A stretch of DNA of 64,000 nucleotides from Roseiarcus sp963761435 (lineage in GTDB: Bacteria > Pseudomonadota > Alphaproteobacteria > Rhizobiales > Beijerinckiaceae). The stretch covers positions 1,302,001 through 1,366,000 of the forward strand of contig CAVXHJ010000010.1 of the NCBI GenBank assembly GCA_963761435.1. The letters are read 5' to 3'. Below the pieces are notes generated by a model. It saw only the letters and a list, made by a program, of their open reading frames with translations, searched no databases and was not told where the DNA came from. Within the stretch, counting starts at the first letter, position 1. Each line of letters begins with the position of its first letter. Of this stretch, positions 10,301 through 19,516 are shown in pieces. Position numbers and translations under genes: made by a program.

Positions 10301-10979
10301 GTCGGCGAATTGCGCGTCCGTGGCCTCGGGAAACAGAAGCTTTCGCCAGTCTTGCTTCAAACCTTGCAGGCTGCCGTGGCCCGCCGCCATCTCCTCCAGA
10401 ACCTCGTCGCGCAACAGGCGGCAGAGGCGGGCGCTCGTTTGCGCGAGCGCCCTGGCGCTGGTCGGCGGTTGCGGCGCCCAGGTCAGAAAATCCGCGACGA
10501 GCGCGCGCAAAGCCTCCGGCGCCTTCAGCTTCGCGCCGGAGGTCTCGATGTCGCCTTCGAGCAGGACGATTTTTCCCGGCGGGTTCGCCGTCGCGCCAAA
10601 GGCTGAAGCCGTTGCCGTCGGTATAGACGAGGTTCGGCAGGGACTTGAGCTTGCCCCATTGCCCCTTGTCGTGCGGGTCGGCGAATTTGCGCGGGTCGCA
10701 GCCCTTGCCCGGCGCCTTGACCTCGATGAAGCCGACAAGCGCGTTGTTGACGATGACGGCATAGTCCGGCCGGGTCTGCATTTGCGAGAGCGTCGTTTCG
10801 CCGACCAGCGACAGCCCGGCCGGCGCAAGGCCGCCGAGCGCGGCGAGTTCGTGGAATAGCCGTTCCAGCGGCGCCCGAAGCTGATCTTCCGGCGCGCCGG
10901 AAATGGCGGGATTGTCGAGCTTGGCCTTGGCTTCGGCGCCGAAGGCCGAGACGACGCTCGCAAGGGTCGCTGTTGGCAA
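7312..10979 (-). pseudogene. Type ISP restriction-modification enzyme, broken by about seven frameshifts
   Basis: Pieces in three frames join into one large protein of about 1,215 residues in the order of a type ISP enzyme. They are an N-terminal nuclease-like part (RPDYAVIVNNALVGFIEVKAPGKG), the gamma-class methyltransferase core (GSYYTPPEVVEAMV; DPAVGTGTFLLG; catalytic VIGNPPYKEKAQG) and the C-terminal target-recognition part (RYAFRTLDRQWI; WFSYRRRDRTKPMIGDRR). Frame changes fall near 10585, 10260, 8800, 8770, 8550, 8430 and 7945. Most are mended by removing one base, which would restore a full-length enzyme. It would methylate and cut specific DNA. Either it is a real pseudogene or these are read errors. 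The apparent start is the ATG at 10979. Confidence 0.8.
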
Positions 10980-11089
10980 AACGCGCTCCGAATCGGTCGA
11001 GGATCGATTGTTCGGCGGGCGCGGGCGGCGCCGTCAAGTCGGTCGATTGCGGATTCGCCGGCTCCCAATAGCACCCTCATCCGGCGCCG

Positions 11090-11134
11090 GCCCCTCATCC
11101 GGCGCTTCGCGCCACCTTCTCCCAAGGGGAGAAG
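11090..11134 (+). repeat. RIME-like palindromic repeat, copy 1
   Basis: A 45-base segment beginning GCCCCTCATCCGGCGCTTCG and ending CCCAAGGGGAGAAG recurs exactly, in the same direction, at 13239-13283. It contains two small palindromes (GGCGC-TTC-GCGCC and CTTCTCCC-AA-GGGGAGAAG). The style matches Rhizobium intergenic mosaic elements. It sits exactly where the N-terminus of the downstream methyltransferase is missing. Confidence 0.75.
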
Positions 11135-11702
11135 AGGCCGAGCGCGACGCCTTTATCGACCGGCTGTGCGGCCTGCGCATTCTCGACCCGGCCTGCGGCT
11201 CGGGCAATTTCCTCTATCTCGCCCTTCAGGGCGTGAAGGACATCGAGTGGCGCGCCATCCTCGATTGCGAGACGCTCGGCCTCGGCATGGCCGTGCCGCG
11301 TGTCGGGCCGAAGATTGTACACGGGATCGAGATCAATCCCTTCGCCGCCGAGCTTGCGCGCACGACCATCTGGATCGGCGACATCCAGTGGCGGGTGAAA
11401 ACGCGATTCACCACCATCCGCGCCCGCTCCTGCAAAAGCTCAATTCGATCGAATGCCGCGACGCGCTGCTTGCGCCGGACGGCAAGGGCGGGTTCGTGGA
11501 GGCCGAGTGGCCGGAGGCGGATTTCATTGTCGGCAACCCGCCATTTCTGGGCGGCAAGCTGATGCGGCGCGGACTCGGCGATGCGACGGTCGAGACGCTT
11601 TTCAGGGTCTACGAGGGCCGCGTTCCCGCCGAGGCCGACCTTGTCTGCTACTGGTTCGCCAAGGCATGGGAGACTTTGGAACGAGAGGCGTCCGGCCGGA
11701 AT

Positions 11703-11793
11703 CGTCATCGCGAGGAGCGAAGCGACGCGGCGATCCAGGGCCGCCGGCACGGCCCTTCATCACTGGATCGCTTCGCTGACGCTCGCGATGACG
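11703..11793. repeat. Palindromic repeat inserted in methyltransferase frame (CGTCATCGCGAGGAGCGAAG type)
   Basis: The segment starts CGTCATCGCGAGGAGCGAAG and ends CTTCGCTGACGCTCGCGATGACG, forming the inverted ends of a repeat type that is common in Rhizobiales genomes. It interrupts the conserved join between the KAWETLE and AKRVGLVATNS segments of the methyltransferase. It adds about 30-40 residues without introducing a stop. Confidence 0.75.
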
Positions 11794-12469
11794 ACCCTGA
11801 TTCGGCACAATCGCATCACGCTCCAGCGGCGGGCCGCGCGAAGCGCGTCGGCCTCGTCGCCACGAACTCCATTCGCGGCGGCGCCAACCGCAAGGTGCTG
11901 GAGCCGATCGCCGAAGCGGGCGCGATATTTGAGGCATGGAGCGACGAAGGGTGGACGGTCGAAGGAGCTGCAGTGAGGGTTTCCCTCGTCTGCTTCGCCG
12001 AGCCTGGCGAACCGGCGAGCCTGAATGGCCTCGTTGTTCCGGCGATCCATGCGGACCTCTCGGCCGAAGCGTCAAACCTCGTGACCACTTTGCCGCAGCC
12101 CGAGAATCTCGGCGTCGCCTTCATGGGGGACACGAAGGGCGGCGCCTTCGACATCGATGGACGCCTGGCGCGCGCATGGCTCGCCGAGCCGCTCAATCCG
12201 AACGGCCGACCCAGCAGCGACGTCCTGTCGCCGTGGGTCAATGGCCTGGACCTGACACGCCGGCCGCGAGACATGTGGATCATCGATTTTGGGTGGACAA
12301 TGGGTGAGCGGCGAGGCGGCGCTGTATGAGGAGCCGTTCAAGCACGTCTCAGGGCAAGATCAAGCCGAGCCGGGTATCAATTCAGCAGCGTGGACTACGC
12401 GAGGCGATGGTGGCGTCACGAACGAGCCTCGCCCCGACGATGTGGACGGCGCTGGCAGGCGAGGGAAAC

Positions 12470-12554
12470 CGTCATGGCCGGGCTCGTCCCGGCCATCCAC
12501 GTCTTGGCGACATTGGTGAAGGCGTGGATGCCCGGCACAAGGCCGGGCATGACG
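12470..12554. repeat. Palindromic repeat inserted in methyltransferase frame (CATGGCCGGG type)
   Basis: The segment begins CGTCATGGCCGGGCTCGTCC and ends GGCACAAGGCCGGGCATGACG, the same family as the arms found in the tandem array at 43171-44342. It lies between the MWTALAG and RYIATPPVAKHRLF segments that are adjacent in intact family members. The frame stays open through it. Confidence 0.75.
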
Positions 12555-13238
12555 CGGGCGGTGAGCTGCGACGCTACATCGCAACGCCGCCAGTCGCGAA
12601 ACATCGCTTATTCGTTTGGCTATCGAACGCGGTAGTTCCGGATAGCGCGACGATCGCCGTTGCGCGCGACGATGACACAACCTTCGGCATTCTGCATTCG
12701 CGCTTTCACGAAGCGTGGTCGCTGCGGCTCGGCACGTGGCTCGGCGTAGGCAACGATCCGCGTTACACCCCGACCACGACTTTCGAAACCTTCCCCTTCC
12801 CGGAAGGCCTGACCCCGAACATTCCGGCTGCGGACTACGCCGGCGACCCCCGGGCGCAGCGCATCGCCGCGGCGGCGAAGAGGCTCGACGAATTGCGCCG
12901 CGCCTGGCTCAACCCGCCCGATCTCGTCGACATCGTGCCGGAAATCACGCCGACCGCAGCGCCGGGCGAAGCGCCGCGCCGCTATCCCGACCGCATCCTG
13001 CCGAAGACGGCCGAGGCGGCGGTCAAGCTCAAGGAGCGGACGCTCACCAACCTCTACAACGAGCGCCCGCGCTGGCTCGCCGACGCCCATGACACGCTCG
13101 ACCGCGCCGTCGCCGCGGCCTACGGCTGGCCCGAGGACATTGCGACCGAGGAGGCGCTCGCCCGCCTGCTCGCGCTCAATCTCGAACGGGCCGGCTCACG
13201 GTAGCCACTCATCCGGCGCCATAGCCGTCAAAGGACGG

Positions 13239-13283
13239 GCCCCTCATCCGGCGCTTCGCGCCACCTTCTCCCAAGGGGAGAAG
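13239..13283 (+). repeat. RIME-like palindromic repeat, copy 2
   Basis: Exact direct copy of 11090-11134, placed 35 bases after the methyltransferase stop and just before the end of hisG. A shorter partial copy (ACTCATCCGGCGCC) lies at about 13207. Together the two 45-base copies bracket the methyltransferase remnant. Confidence 0.75.
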
Positions 13284-13294
13284 GGCGAGGCGCT

Positions 13295-14308
13295 TCACCC
13301 CTCCCCCGCCCCGATCCGCGCCTCGAGCGCCTCGTAGAGGGCGTTGCGGGCGTCGAAGGCCTGTTCGAGCGCGGTGACGCTCACCCGCTCGGCGCCTCTC
13401 TCGAGCAGCCAGCCGGCGAGATCGGCGACCTTGCCGCGGGCGCAGTGAAGCGCGACGAAGCCGTGCGGATCGACATCCTCGCCGGTAGCGGAGACCGCGC
13501 CGAAACGCTCGAGCGCCGTCTCGACGATGAGATGGGCCGGACTCGGCAATCGGGCCCGCACCTCGCGCGACTTCAAGGCCTCCTCGCTTGCGGCGATACG
13601 GGCGAGGATGTCGCGCGCGGCGCTTCTCGCCTTGGCCCCCCAGGGCGCGGTCAGCGAGGCGAAGAGCGTCGCCTGCGAGCGCAGAATGATTTCGTCGTCG
13701 AGGGGTTTGAGCGCGTTTGCGGCGAGCGTCGCGCCGGTCGTGGCGATGTCGACGATCAATTCCGCCGCGCCGGAGGCCGGCGCGCCCTCGGTCGCCCCCA
13801 GGCTCTCGACGATGCGGTAGTCGGCGACGCCATGCTCGGCGAAGAAGCGGCGGGTCAGGTTGACGTATTTGGTCGCGACCCGCATCCGCTCGCCGCGCTT
13901 GGCGCGATAGGCCGAGGCGACGTCATCGAGATCGGACATGGAGCGCACGTCGATCCAGGCCCTCGGCGCGGCCACGACGACATTGGCGTAGCCAAAACCG
14001 AGCGGGCTCAGGAGCTCGAGCCTGGCCTCGACGTCGGGGATTTTCTCGCGCACCAGGTCTTCGCCCGCAACGCCGAAATGGGCCTGGCCCGCGGCGAGCT
14101 GGCCGACGATCTCGGCCGACGAGACATAGGCGACCTCGACGCCGGGCAGGCCGGCGATCGCCCCGCGATAGTCGCGCGCGCCGCGCCCCTGGGTGAGCTC
14201 AAGGCCGGCGCGGGCGAAGAACGCCGCGGCGGCCTCCTGCAATCGCCCCTTGGAGGGGACGGCGAGGACGAAGGGTCCCTCGGCGCCGTTGCCAAGATGC
14301 GCGCCCAT
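13295..14308 (-). CDS. hisG: ATP phosphoribosyltransferase
   Basis: The 337-residue product catalyses the first step of histidine biosynthesis, joining ATP and PRPP. It shows the HisG start VLAVPSKGRLQEAA near residue 14, RMRVATKYVNLTRRFF near 143-158 and the PRPP loop ELIVDIATTGATLAANAL near 185-202. It is the long alphaproteobacterial form, with an extra C-terminal part of about 100 residues, and depends on HisZ as regulatory subunit. Its ATG overlaps the hisZ stop by one base (TGATG), so the two subunits are translationally coupled. Confidence 0.95.
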   Translation of the reverse strand: MGAHLGNGAEGPFVLAVPSKGRLQEAAAAFFARAGLELTQGRGARDYRGAIAGLPGVEVAYVSSAEIVGQLAAGQAHFGVAGEDLVREKIPDVEARLELLSPLGFGYANVVVAAPRAWIDVRSMSDLDDVASAYRAKRGERMRVATKYVNLTRRFFAEHGVADYRIVESLGATEGAPASGAAELIVDIATTGATLAANALKPLDDEIILRSQATLFASLTAPWGAKARSAARDILARIAASEEALKSREVRARLPSPAHLIVETALERFGAVSATGEDVDPHGFVALHCARGKVADLAGWLLERGAERVSVTALEQAFDARNALYEALEARIGAGEG

Positions 14309-15463
14309 CAGCGCTTCTCCCCATTCGCGAGCCGGTCGAGGGTGATCGCGGCGCCGACGGCTGGAATGTCTTCCGCCGCGCCGAGGCGCCTCGCGAGCCC
14401 GTCGTAGCGCCCCCCGGCCAGCGCGGTCTTCGCGCCCGCGGCGGCGGGGTCGTGGGCTTCAAACACGAAGCCGGTGTAATAGTCGAAATCGCGCACGAAG
14501 GCGGCGCTGAAGCGGATGTCGGCGATCGGCGCCCCCCGGGCCGCGATGAAGCCATTGCGCATCTCGAACGCGTCGAGCGCCGCGCCAAGGTCGAGCCCGG
14601 CGTCGCCGGCCAGGCGCCGAAGCGCGATGGCCGCCTGATCGGGGTCGCCCGAAATCGCCAGGAACGCCTCGAGCACCTCCCGTTTCTCAGGCTCGATCGG
14701 CTCCCCCGACCGGAGCGAGGCCTGTTCGAGGAACCGGTCGGCGATCTCGCCGGCGCTGCGCCCGCCGACCGCCTCGATGCCGGCGATCGCCAGGAGGTCC
14801 TCGACGAGGGCCTTGGCGCCGGCGTGGTCGGCGCTCTCGAGCGCAGCGAGCACGCCAGCTTGTGCGAGCGCGCCCTGGCTCGGCCGGCTGAAAATGGCGT
14901 CGAGGCCGCGCCCACGGGCGACGCCGCGGCGCAGGCGCCGGCGCCAGGGGGCCGGAATCTTGAGCGAATTCGAGCATCCCGTCGAACAGGCGCGCATCGC
15001 CGAGACGCGCGGCGAGCGCGCCGCCGCCCGCGGCCGTCGCCGCCTCGAGGCTCAGCGCGAAGACTTCCGCGTCGGCCGCCTCGATGTCCCTGCGGCCGAA
15101 GCTCTCAAGTCCGGTCTGCGTCTGCTCGCCGGCCTGGCCGGCGCGCGCGCGAAACACCGGACCGAGATAGGAATATTCGGCGACGACGCCCGCCCGGTCC
15201 GAGGCAAGATAGGCGCGGCAGACGGGAATCGTATATTCCGGCCGGAGGCAAAGCTCCTCGCCTGAGGCGTCGGTGGTGAGGAACAGGCGGCGGCGGACCT
15301 CCTCGCCCGACATGTCGAGAAAGATCGCGGCGGGATGAAGGATCGGCGGCTCGGTCCGCTCGAAGCCGGCGGCTAGGAAATGGTCGAGCGCGCGCTCGCC
15401 CGCCGCGCGCGGCGCCTGGCTCACAGGGACGGCTGGGGTCGGCTCAAGAGCGGTCGGCGTCAC
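14308..15463 (-). CDS. hisZ: ATP phosphoribosyltransferase regulatory subunit (one frameshift)
   Basis: HisZ is a histidyl-tRNA-synthetase-like protein that binds HisG. The first part (15463 to about 14965) has RLFLTTDASGEELCLRPEYTIP and GRRDIEAADAEVF. The second part (to 14308) has RDFDYYTGFVFEAHD and the conserved GGRYDGLARRLG. The frames differ by one base near 14965; removing one G there gives an unbroken join LEFLKIPAPWRRRL, as expected for the family. HisG of this type needs HisZ, so a real loss would cause histidine auxotrophy, and a sequencing insertion is more likely. Confidence 0.85.
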
Positions 15464-15633
15464 CGGATGGCCCTCACAGTCTCAGGCGCCCCCTTTAACA
15501 AAGGCGCTTCAAGCGCGCAGCCCTTTTCCCGAGGCAGAGTGAACGGGGAGTTGGCGAGCGGGGCGCCGGTTGCCGCCGCGGCCCGGCCATGGTCGGATGG
15601 ATCGAATCAGCCTCGGGGCCTCTTTTGCCTGCG

Positions 15634-17973
15634 ATGAAGCCTGCGTCCGCGCTGCAACTGTTGCATTGGGCCGTTCTCGCCTTCGTCTTCCTGGCGCTCG
15701 GGCAGGCTTGGGCTGAGGACGCCCATCCGCTCGACCTCGACCAGACGCGGGCGGCCCTCACTTCGACCGAAGCGGCGCTCAGGGACCGCAACCTCACCGA
15801 CCCCGACCTCCAGGCCCTGCGCGCCCAGAATGACGCGCTCGCGCTCACGCTCCAGGGCGCGATCGCCGATCTGACGCCGCGGCTGGCGGCGTCAGCGAAG
15901 CGGCTCGCGGAACTCACCCCAAAACCGGGCGAGACCGCGCCCACGACCGATGTCGCGGCCAAGGAGCTCGAGAGCGAGAAGAAGCGGCACGACACGCTCG
16001 ACGCGAACCTGCGCGCCGCCCGCGCCATGCTGCTGCAGGCCGACGATCTCGCGACCCGCATAAGCGCCGCGCGGCGCCAGTTGTTCGCGCAGCGCACATT
16101 CGCCCGGTCGTCGAGCGTCCTCAATCCGCAACTGTGGGTTTCCGTCTGGCGGGAAACGCCGATCGACGCCGAGGTGATGCAGGGCCTCATCGGCAACTGG
16201 CTCGGCGCCATCGGCGAACGGCTGACCCCGGCGGTGAAGATGGGCATGGCGGCGGCGGCCTTGGCGCTTGCGCTCATCGCCGCTCCGCTCGTCTGGCTCA
16301 CCCGCCGGGTCCTCCATCGCGATCCCGAAGCCAGCGCGCCGAGCCGGCTGCGCCGGGCGCTCGCCGCCGCCTGGATCTTCTTCATCCTCGCCGCGCTGCC
16401 GCTCGGCGCCCTCGGCCTCCTGGCGAGCGCCCTCGACGCGTTCGACCTCTCCGATCCGAGCGTCCAGGGCGTCATCGACGCCGTGCTTGACGCCGCCCGG
16501 GTCATGATCGTCGTCAACGCGCTCGGGCGCGGCATGCTTGCGCCGGGGCTCACGGCCTGGCGGCTCGCGCCGATGAGCGACCGCACGGCCTCGATCATCT
16601 ATCGCGCCGCCATGGTCATCGCCGCGATCTGGGCCGCCGAGCGGCTGATCGAGCCGGCGGCCGACGCCGTCGCCTCCCTCAACATAGCGGTCGCCGGTCG
16701 GGCGGTCGGCGCGACCCTGGCGTCCCTCACAATTGCTTACGCGCTTCGTCTCCTCGCGGGACGGCCGGCGCGCGCCGCGGGGCCGCCGCAAGCCGACCCG
16801 TGGGCGCCCCTCAGAACGCTCGTCTGGGCGCTCGCCTGCGTCATCTTCGCCGCCGCGCTCACCGGCTATATCGCCTTCGCCACGTTCCTCATCAATCAGG
16901 CGATCTACCTCACCGTCCTCGGCAGCCTGCTCTATCTCGCCGACTGCATCGTTCAGGATGGGACCGCGGCGCTGATCAGCCCGGAGACGCCGGTCGGAGC
17001 AGGGCTTCTGGCCATGGTCGGCCTGCGCCGCAACGTGCTCGCCCAGATCGCCGTCATCCTGCAAGGCCTCGCGCGGCTCGTCGCGCTCGTGATCGCGATC
17101 GCGGCGGTGCTCGAACCGTGGGGCGTGCAGTCGCAGGACATGTTCGGCGCCTTGCGGGCGGCCTATTTCGGCTTCTCGGTCGGCGGCGTCACACTGTCGC
17201 TGTCGTCGATGATCGGGGCGGCGGCGGTGTTCGCCGTCGTGCTGTTCGTCACCCGGATGATCCAGGACTGGCTCGGCGCGCGCCTCCTGCCCCAGACCCG
17301 CCTCGACACCGGGGTCAGGAACTCGGTCAGAACGATTTTCGGCTATCTGGGCGCGACGGCCGCGGTGCTTCTGGCGGGCGCGCAGATCGGCCTCGACGTG
17401 CAGAAGCTCGCGCTCATCGCCGGGGGCCTCTCGGTCGGCATCGGGTTCGGCCTGCAGACGATCGCCAACAATTTCGTCTCCGGCCTCATCCTCCTGTGGG
17501 AGCGCGGGATCCGCGTCGGCGACTGGGTGGTGGTGAGCGGCGAGCAGGGATTCGTGCGCGCGATCAACGCGCGGGCGACCGAGATCGAAACCTTCGATCG
17601 CGGCACACTGATCGTGCCCAACTCCAACCTGGTCAGCGGCGTCGTCAAGAACTGGGTCCACAACGACCGCGTCGGACGGATCATCGTCTCGGTCAATGTC
17701 GCCTACGAGAGCGACGTCGAAAACGCGCGCGAGATCCTGATCGGCGCCGCCAAGGCGCAGGACCAGGTGCTGGCGATTCCCGCGCCAACCGTGCTCTTCG
17801 CCGAATTCGCCGACTGGTCGCTCAAGCTCAATCTCATCTGCTTCGTCGACGACATCGAACTCGGGGAGCGGACCCGCAGCGACATCAATTTCGACGTTCT
17901 GCGCCGGATGCGGGAAGCGGGCTTGCGCATCCCCTACCCCGCGCCGCCGCCGCCAGACCCGGCGGCGAAGTGA
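15634..17973 (+). CDS. MscS-family mechanosensitive channel with N-terminal DUF3772 domain
   Basis: From the ATG at 15634 the protein has 779 residues: a signal peptide, a periplasmic DUF3772/coiled-coil part (about residues 35-200), around ten membrane helices, and the MscS pore and beta domain. The pore-lining segment includes LALIAGGLSVGIGFGLQTI followed by ANNFVSGLILLWERGIRVGDWV, then TLIVPNSNLVSG. The type resembles MscK and YbdG/YbiO-size channels that release solutes after osmotic downshock. An in-frame start at 15589 is possible but would put 15 residues before the signal sequence. Confidence 0.92.
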   Translation: MKPASALQLLHWAVLAFVFLALGQAWAEDAHPLDLDQTRAALTSTEAALRDRNLTDPDLQALRAQNDALALTLQGAIADLTPRLAASAKRLAELTPKPGETAPTTDVAAKELESEKKRHDTLDANLRAARAMLLQADDLATRISAARRQLFAQRTFARSSSVLNPQLWVSVWRETPIDAEVMQGLIGNWLGAIGERLTPAVKMGMAAAALALALIAAPLVWLTRRVLHRDPEASAPSRLRRALAAAWIFFILAALPLGALGLLASALDAFDLSDPSVQGVIDAVLDAARVMIVVNALGRGMLAPGLTAWRLAPMSDRTASIIYRAAMVIAAIWAAERLIEPAADAVASLNIAVAGRAVGATLASLTIAYALRLLAGRPARAAGPPQADPWAPLRTLVWALACVIFAAALTGYIAFATFLINQAIYLTVLGSLLYLADCIVQDGTAALISPETPVGAGLLAMVGLRRNVLAQIAVILQGLARLVALVIAIAAVLEPWGVQSQDMFGALRAAYFGFSVGGVTLSLSSMIGAAAVFAVVLFVTRMIQDWLGARLLPQTRLDTGVRNSVRTIFGYLGATAAVLLAGAQIGLDVQKLALIAGGLSVGIGFGLQTIANNFVSGLILLWERGIRVGDWVVVSGEQGFVRAINARATEIETFDRGTLIVPNSNLVSGVVKNWVHNDRVGRIIVSVNVAYESDVENAREILIGAAKAQDQVLAIPAPTVLFAEFADWSLKLNLICFVDDIELGERTRSDINFDVLRRMREAGLRIPYPAPPPPDPAAK

Positions 17974-17990
17974 GGGCGGCGCCTTTGTAG

Positions 17991-18032
17991 GGCGGGGTCG
18001 TTGACCCCGCCGGCCGGGTCATCGACCCGGCC
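17991..18032. terminator. Double perfect hairpin between convergent genes
   Basis: Two back-to-back perfect stem-loops, each with 9-base arms and 3-base loops: GGCGGGGTC/GACCCCGCC at 17991-18011 and GGCCGGGTC/GACCCGGCC at 18012-18032. They lie between the ends of the MscS gene and the AraC/MGMT gene, so they could serve as a two-way transcription barrier. No T-run follows, so a classic intrinsic terminator is not certain; a small palindromic repeat is the alternative. Confidence 0.45.
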
Positions 18033-18042
18033 CCACAGGCTC

Positions 18043-18903
18043 TCAGGCCGCCGCCGCCCGCCCCGCCTCCCAGCCGATGATCGCCTGCTTGCGCGCCAGG
18101 CCCCAATGGTAGCCGGTGAGCGCGCCCGAGCGGCCGAGCACGCGATGGCACGGCACGACGAACGAAATCGGATTCTTCCCGACCGCCGCCCCGACGGCGC
18201 GCGCCGCCTTGGGGCGACCGATCTTGCGGGCGATGTCCGAATAGGTGGTCGCCCGCCCCATCGGCACGCTGAGCAGGGTCTCCCAGACCCTGAGCTCGAA
18301 ATCGGTGCCGATGAGCACGACGCGCAGCGGCGCGTCGGGCCGCCATAAGGCGGAATCGAAGGCGCGGCATGCATAGGGGAGGGTCGCGCCCTCATCCTCG
18401 ACCAAACGCGCGCGGGGCCAGCGCTGCGCCATGTCGGCGATCGCCCGGGCGCGATTCCCCCCATCGACAAATCCGAGGCCCGCCATGCCGCGCGGCGCGG
18501 CGACGACGATCGCCTCGCCGAACGGCGAGGGGTGGAAGCCGTAGCGAAGGGAAAGATCGTCGCGGCGATAGTCGCCAGGGGTCAGCGCCTCATGGGCGAC
18601 GAAGAGATCGTGCAGCCGGCTCGGACCGGAAAGGCCGACGTCGTAAGCCGCATCGAGCACGCTCGCCGAGTCGCGCAGGAGTTCGCGCGCCCGCTCGATC
18701 GTGATCGCCTGCAGGAAGGCTTTCGGCGTCAGCCCCGCCCAGCGCTTGAAGAGGTGCTGGAAGTGCGAGGCCGAGAGGCCGACATGCCCCGCGATCGTCT
18801 CGATCGACGGCTGATCTCGATAGCGGGTGGAAATGAACTCGATCGCGCGCTTGACGGTTTCGTAGTCGGCGCTGACGGTCGGGAGGGTTGGGGTGTCGAG
18901 CAT
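18043..18903 (-). CDS. AraC-type HTH / methylated-DNA-protein-cysteine methyltransferase fusion (Ada-like, no zinc domain)
   Basis: The N-terminal third is an AraC-type helix-turn-helix (IETIAGHVGLSASHFQHLFKR.., ending PGDYRR). The C-terminal part is an O6-alkylguanine-DNA alkyltransferase with PMGRATTYSDIARKIGRP, NPISFVVPCHRVLG (acceptor Cys in PCHR) and GYHWGLARKQAI. It transfers alkyl groups from guanine to itself. It lacks the N-terminal Ada zinc domain that senses methylphosphotriesters, so its role as an alkylation-controlled activator is doubtful. The start MLDTP at 18903 is preferred over 18933. Confidence 0.9.
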   Translation of the reverse strand: MLDTPTLPTVSADYETVKRAIEFISTRYRDQPSIETIAGHVGLSASHFQHLFKRWAGLTPKAFLQAITIERARELLRDSASVLDAAYDVGLSGPSRLHDLFVAHEALTPGDYRRDDLSLRYGFHPSPFGEAIVVAAPRGMAGLGFVDGGNRARAIADMAQRWPRARLVEDEGATLPYACRAFDSALWRPDAPLRVVLIGTDFELRVWETLLSVPMGRATTYSDIARKIGRPKAARAVGAAVGKNPISFVVPCHRVLGRSGALTGYHWGLARKQAIIGWEAGRAAAA

Positions 18904-18933
18904 GTGTGTGGTCCGGGCGTCGTCCCTGGGCAA

Positions 18934-19288
18934 GCCGCGCGTGGCGGGCTCGCCGGCTTTCGACCCTTACCCGCCCTCGCGACGGGCGCCCACCCGAAAA
19001 CGACGATCGGCTCCCGCGAGCAAGGCCGATCAGCGCGCCTCGGCGATGGCGTCCCAGCCCCAATTGAGGAGCGGCAGGGCGTCCCTGGCGAAGGCGCCGA
19101 AGTCCTCGACAAGCGCTGGCGAAGCGATCGCCGTCGCGGCGACGGGCCTGAGCGGATACGCTCGTTCCGGTTAGCTGGCGGAGCCGATCATGCGCCTGAA
19201 CCATCGGAGATCGCTATCAGAGCGACCGCAAGCGCGGCCGAAGATGGGCCGCCTCGTTTGCCCGACCCTTACGAAGTCGGGTCCTCAA
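18934..19288. other. Gap of about 350 bases with a possible coding remnant
   Basis: No intact gene is supported here. On the minus strand near 19150-19045 a short frame reads VEDFGAFARDALPLLNWGWD and then stops, which looks like the tail of a lost or frameshifted protein. I do not recognise the family and no upstream part continues it. Confidence 0.3.
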
Positions 19289-19516
19289 TCACCCGCAGCG
19301 AACGCGGCCCCATCTGTCGCGCCAGCACCAGTGACAGCGGCGGCGTCCCCAGCGGTCGATCCAGCATCGTCGCCATCTGGCCTCCGTGATGTCGCTGTTG
19401 AGGCTCTCCATGATCGCGCTTTTCGACGGCGGCATGATGGACGCGGCTTGGCCGGTCGCAGAGACCCCCGCTAACAGCAATCCCGCTAACCCAATCGCAA
19501 TGGCGGATTTCTGCAT
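19289..19516 (-). CDS. Small secreted Trp/Cys/Arg-rich peptide
   Basis: A 75-residue protein with a good signal peptide (MQKSAIAIGLAGLLLAGVSATGQAA) and a C-terminal basic tail built from two similar units, RRCWIDRWGRRRCHW and CWRDRWGRVRC. Short proteins ending in a CWRDRWGRxRC motif are widespread in Methylobacterium and Bradyrhizobium-type genomes, but their function is unknown. It would be exported and may bind membranes or nucleic acid, or carry disulfides. It stands alone between the MGMT gene and an NCS2 permease. Confidence 0.65.
   Translation of the reverse strand: MQKSAIAIGLAGLLLAGVSATGQAASIMPPSKSAIMESLNSDITEARWRRCWIDRWGRRRCHWCWRDRWGRVRCG

Larger units (their letters stand above)
11135..13204 (+). 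pseudogene. DNA methyltransferase (class I SAM-dependent, MmeI/YeeA-like), truncated and frameshifted
   Basis: The reading frame resumes after a repeat with RLCGLRILDPACGSGNFLYL (SAM motif I), then HGIEINPFAAELART, EADFIVGNPPFLGGK (catalytic NPPF), VGLVATNSIRGG, and the target-recognition end GILHSRFHEAWSLRLGTW and TFETFPFPEG. Roughly the first 300 residues of a normal family member are absent. Frame changes near 11405, 12300 and 12440 break it further. Two palindromic repeats (11703-11793 and 12470-12554) sit inside and are translated without a stop. It faces the type ISP remnant tail-outward across the repeat at 11090. It is very unlikely to be active. Confidence 0.8.

Noticed and set aside
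15892..17661. 589-codon open frame on the minus strand
   Set aside because: It is antisense to the MscS channel gene, which has clear family motifs.
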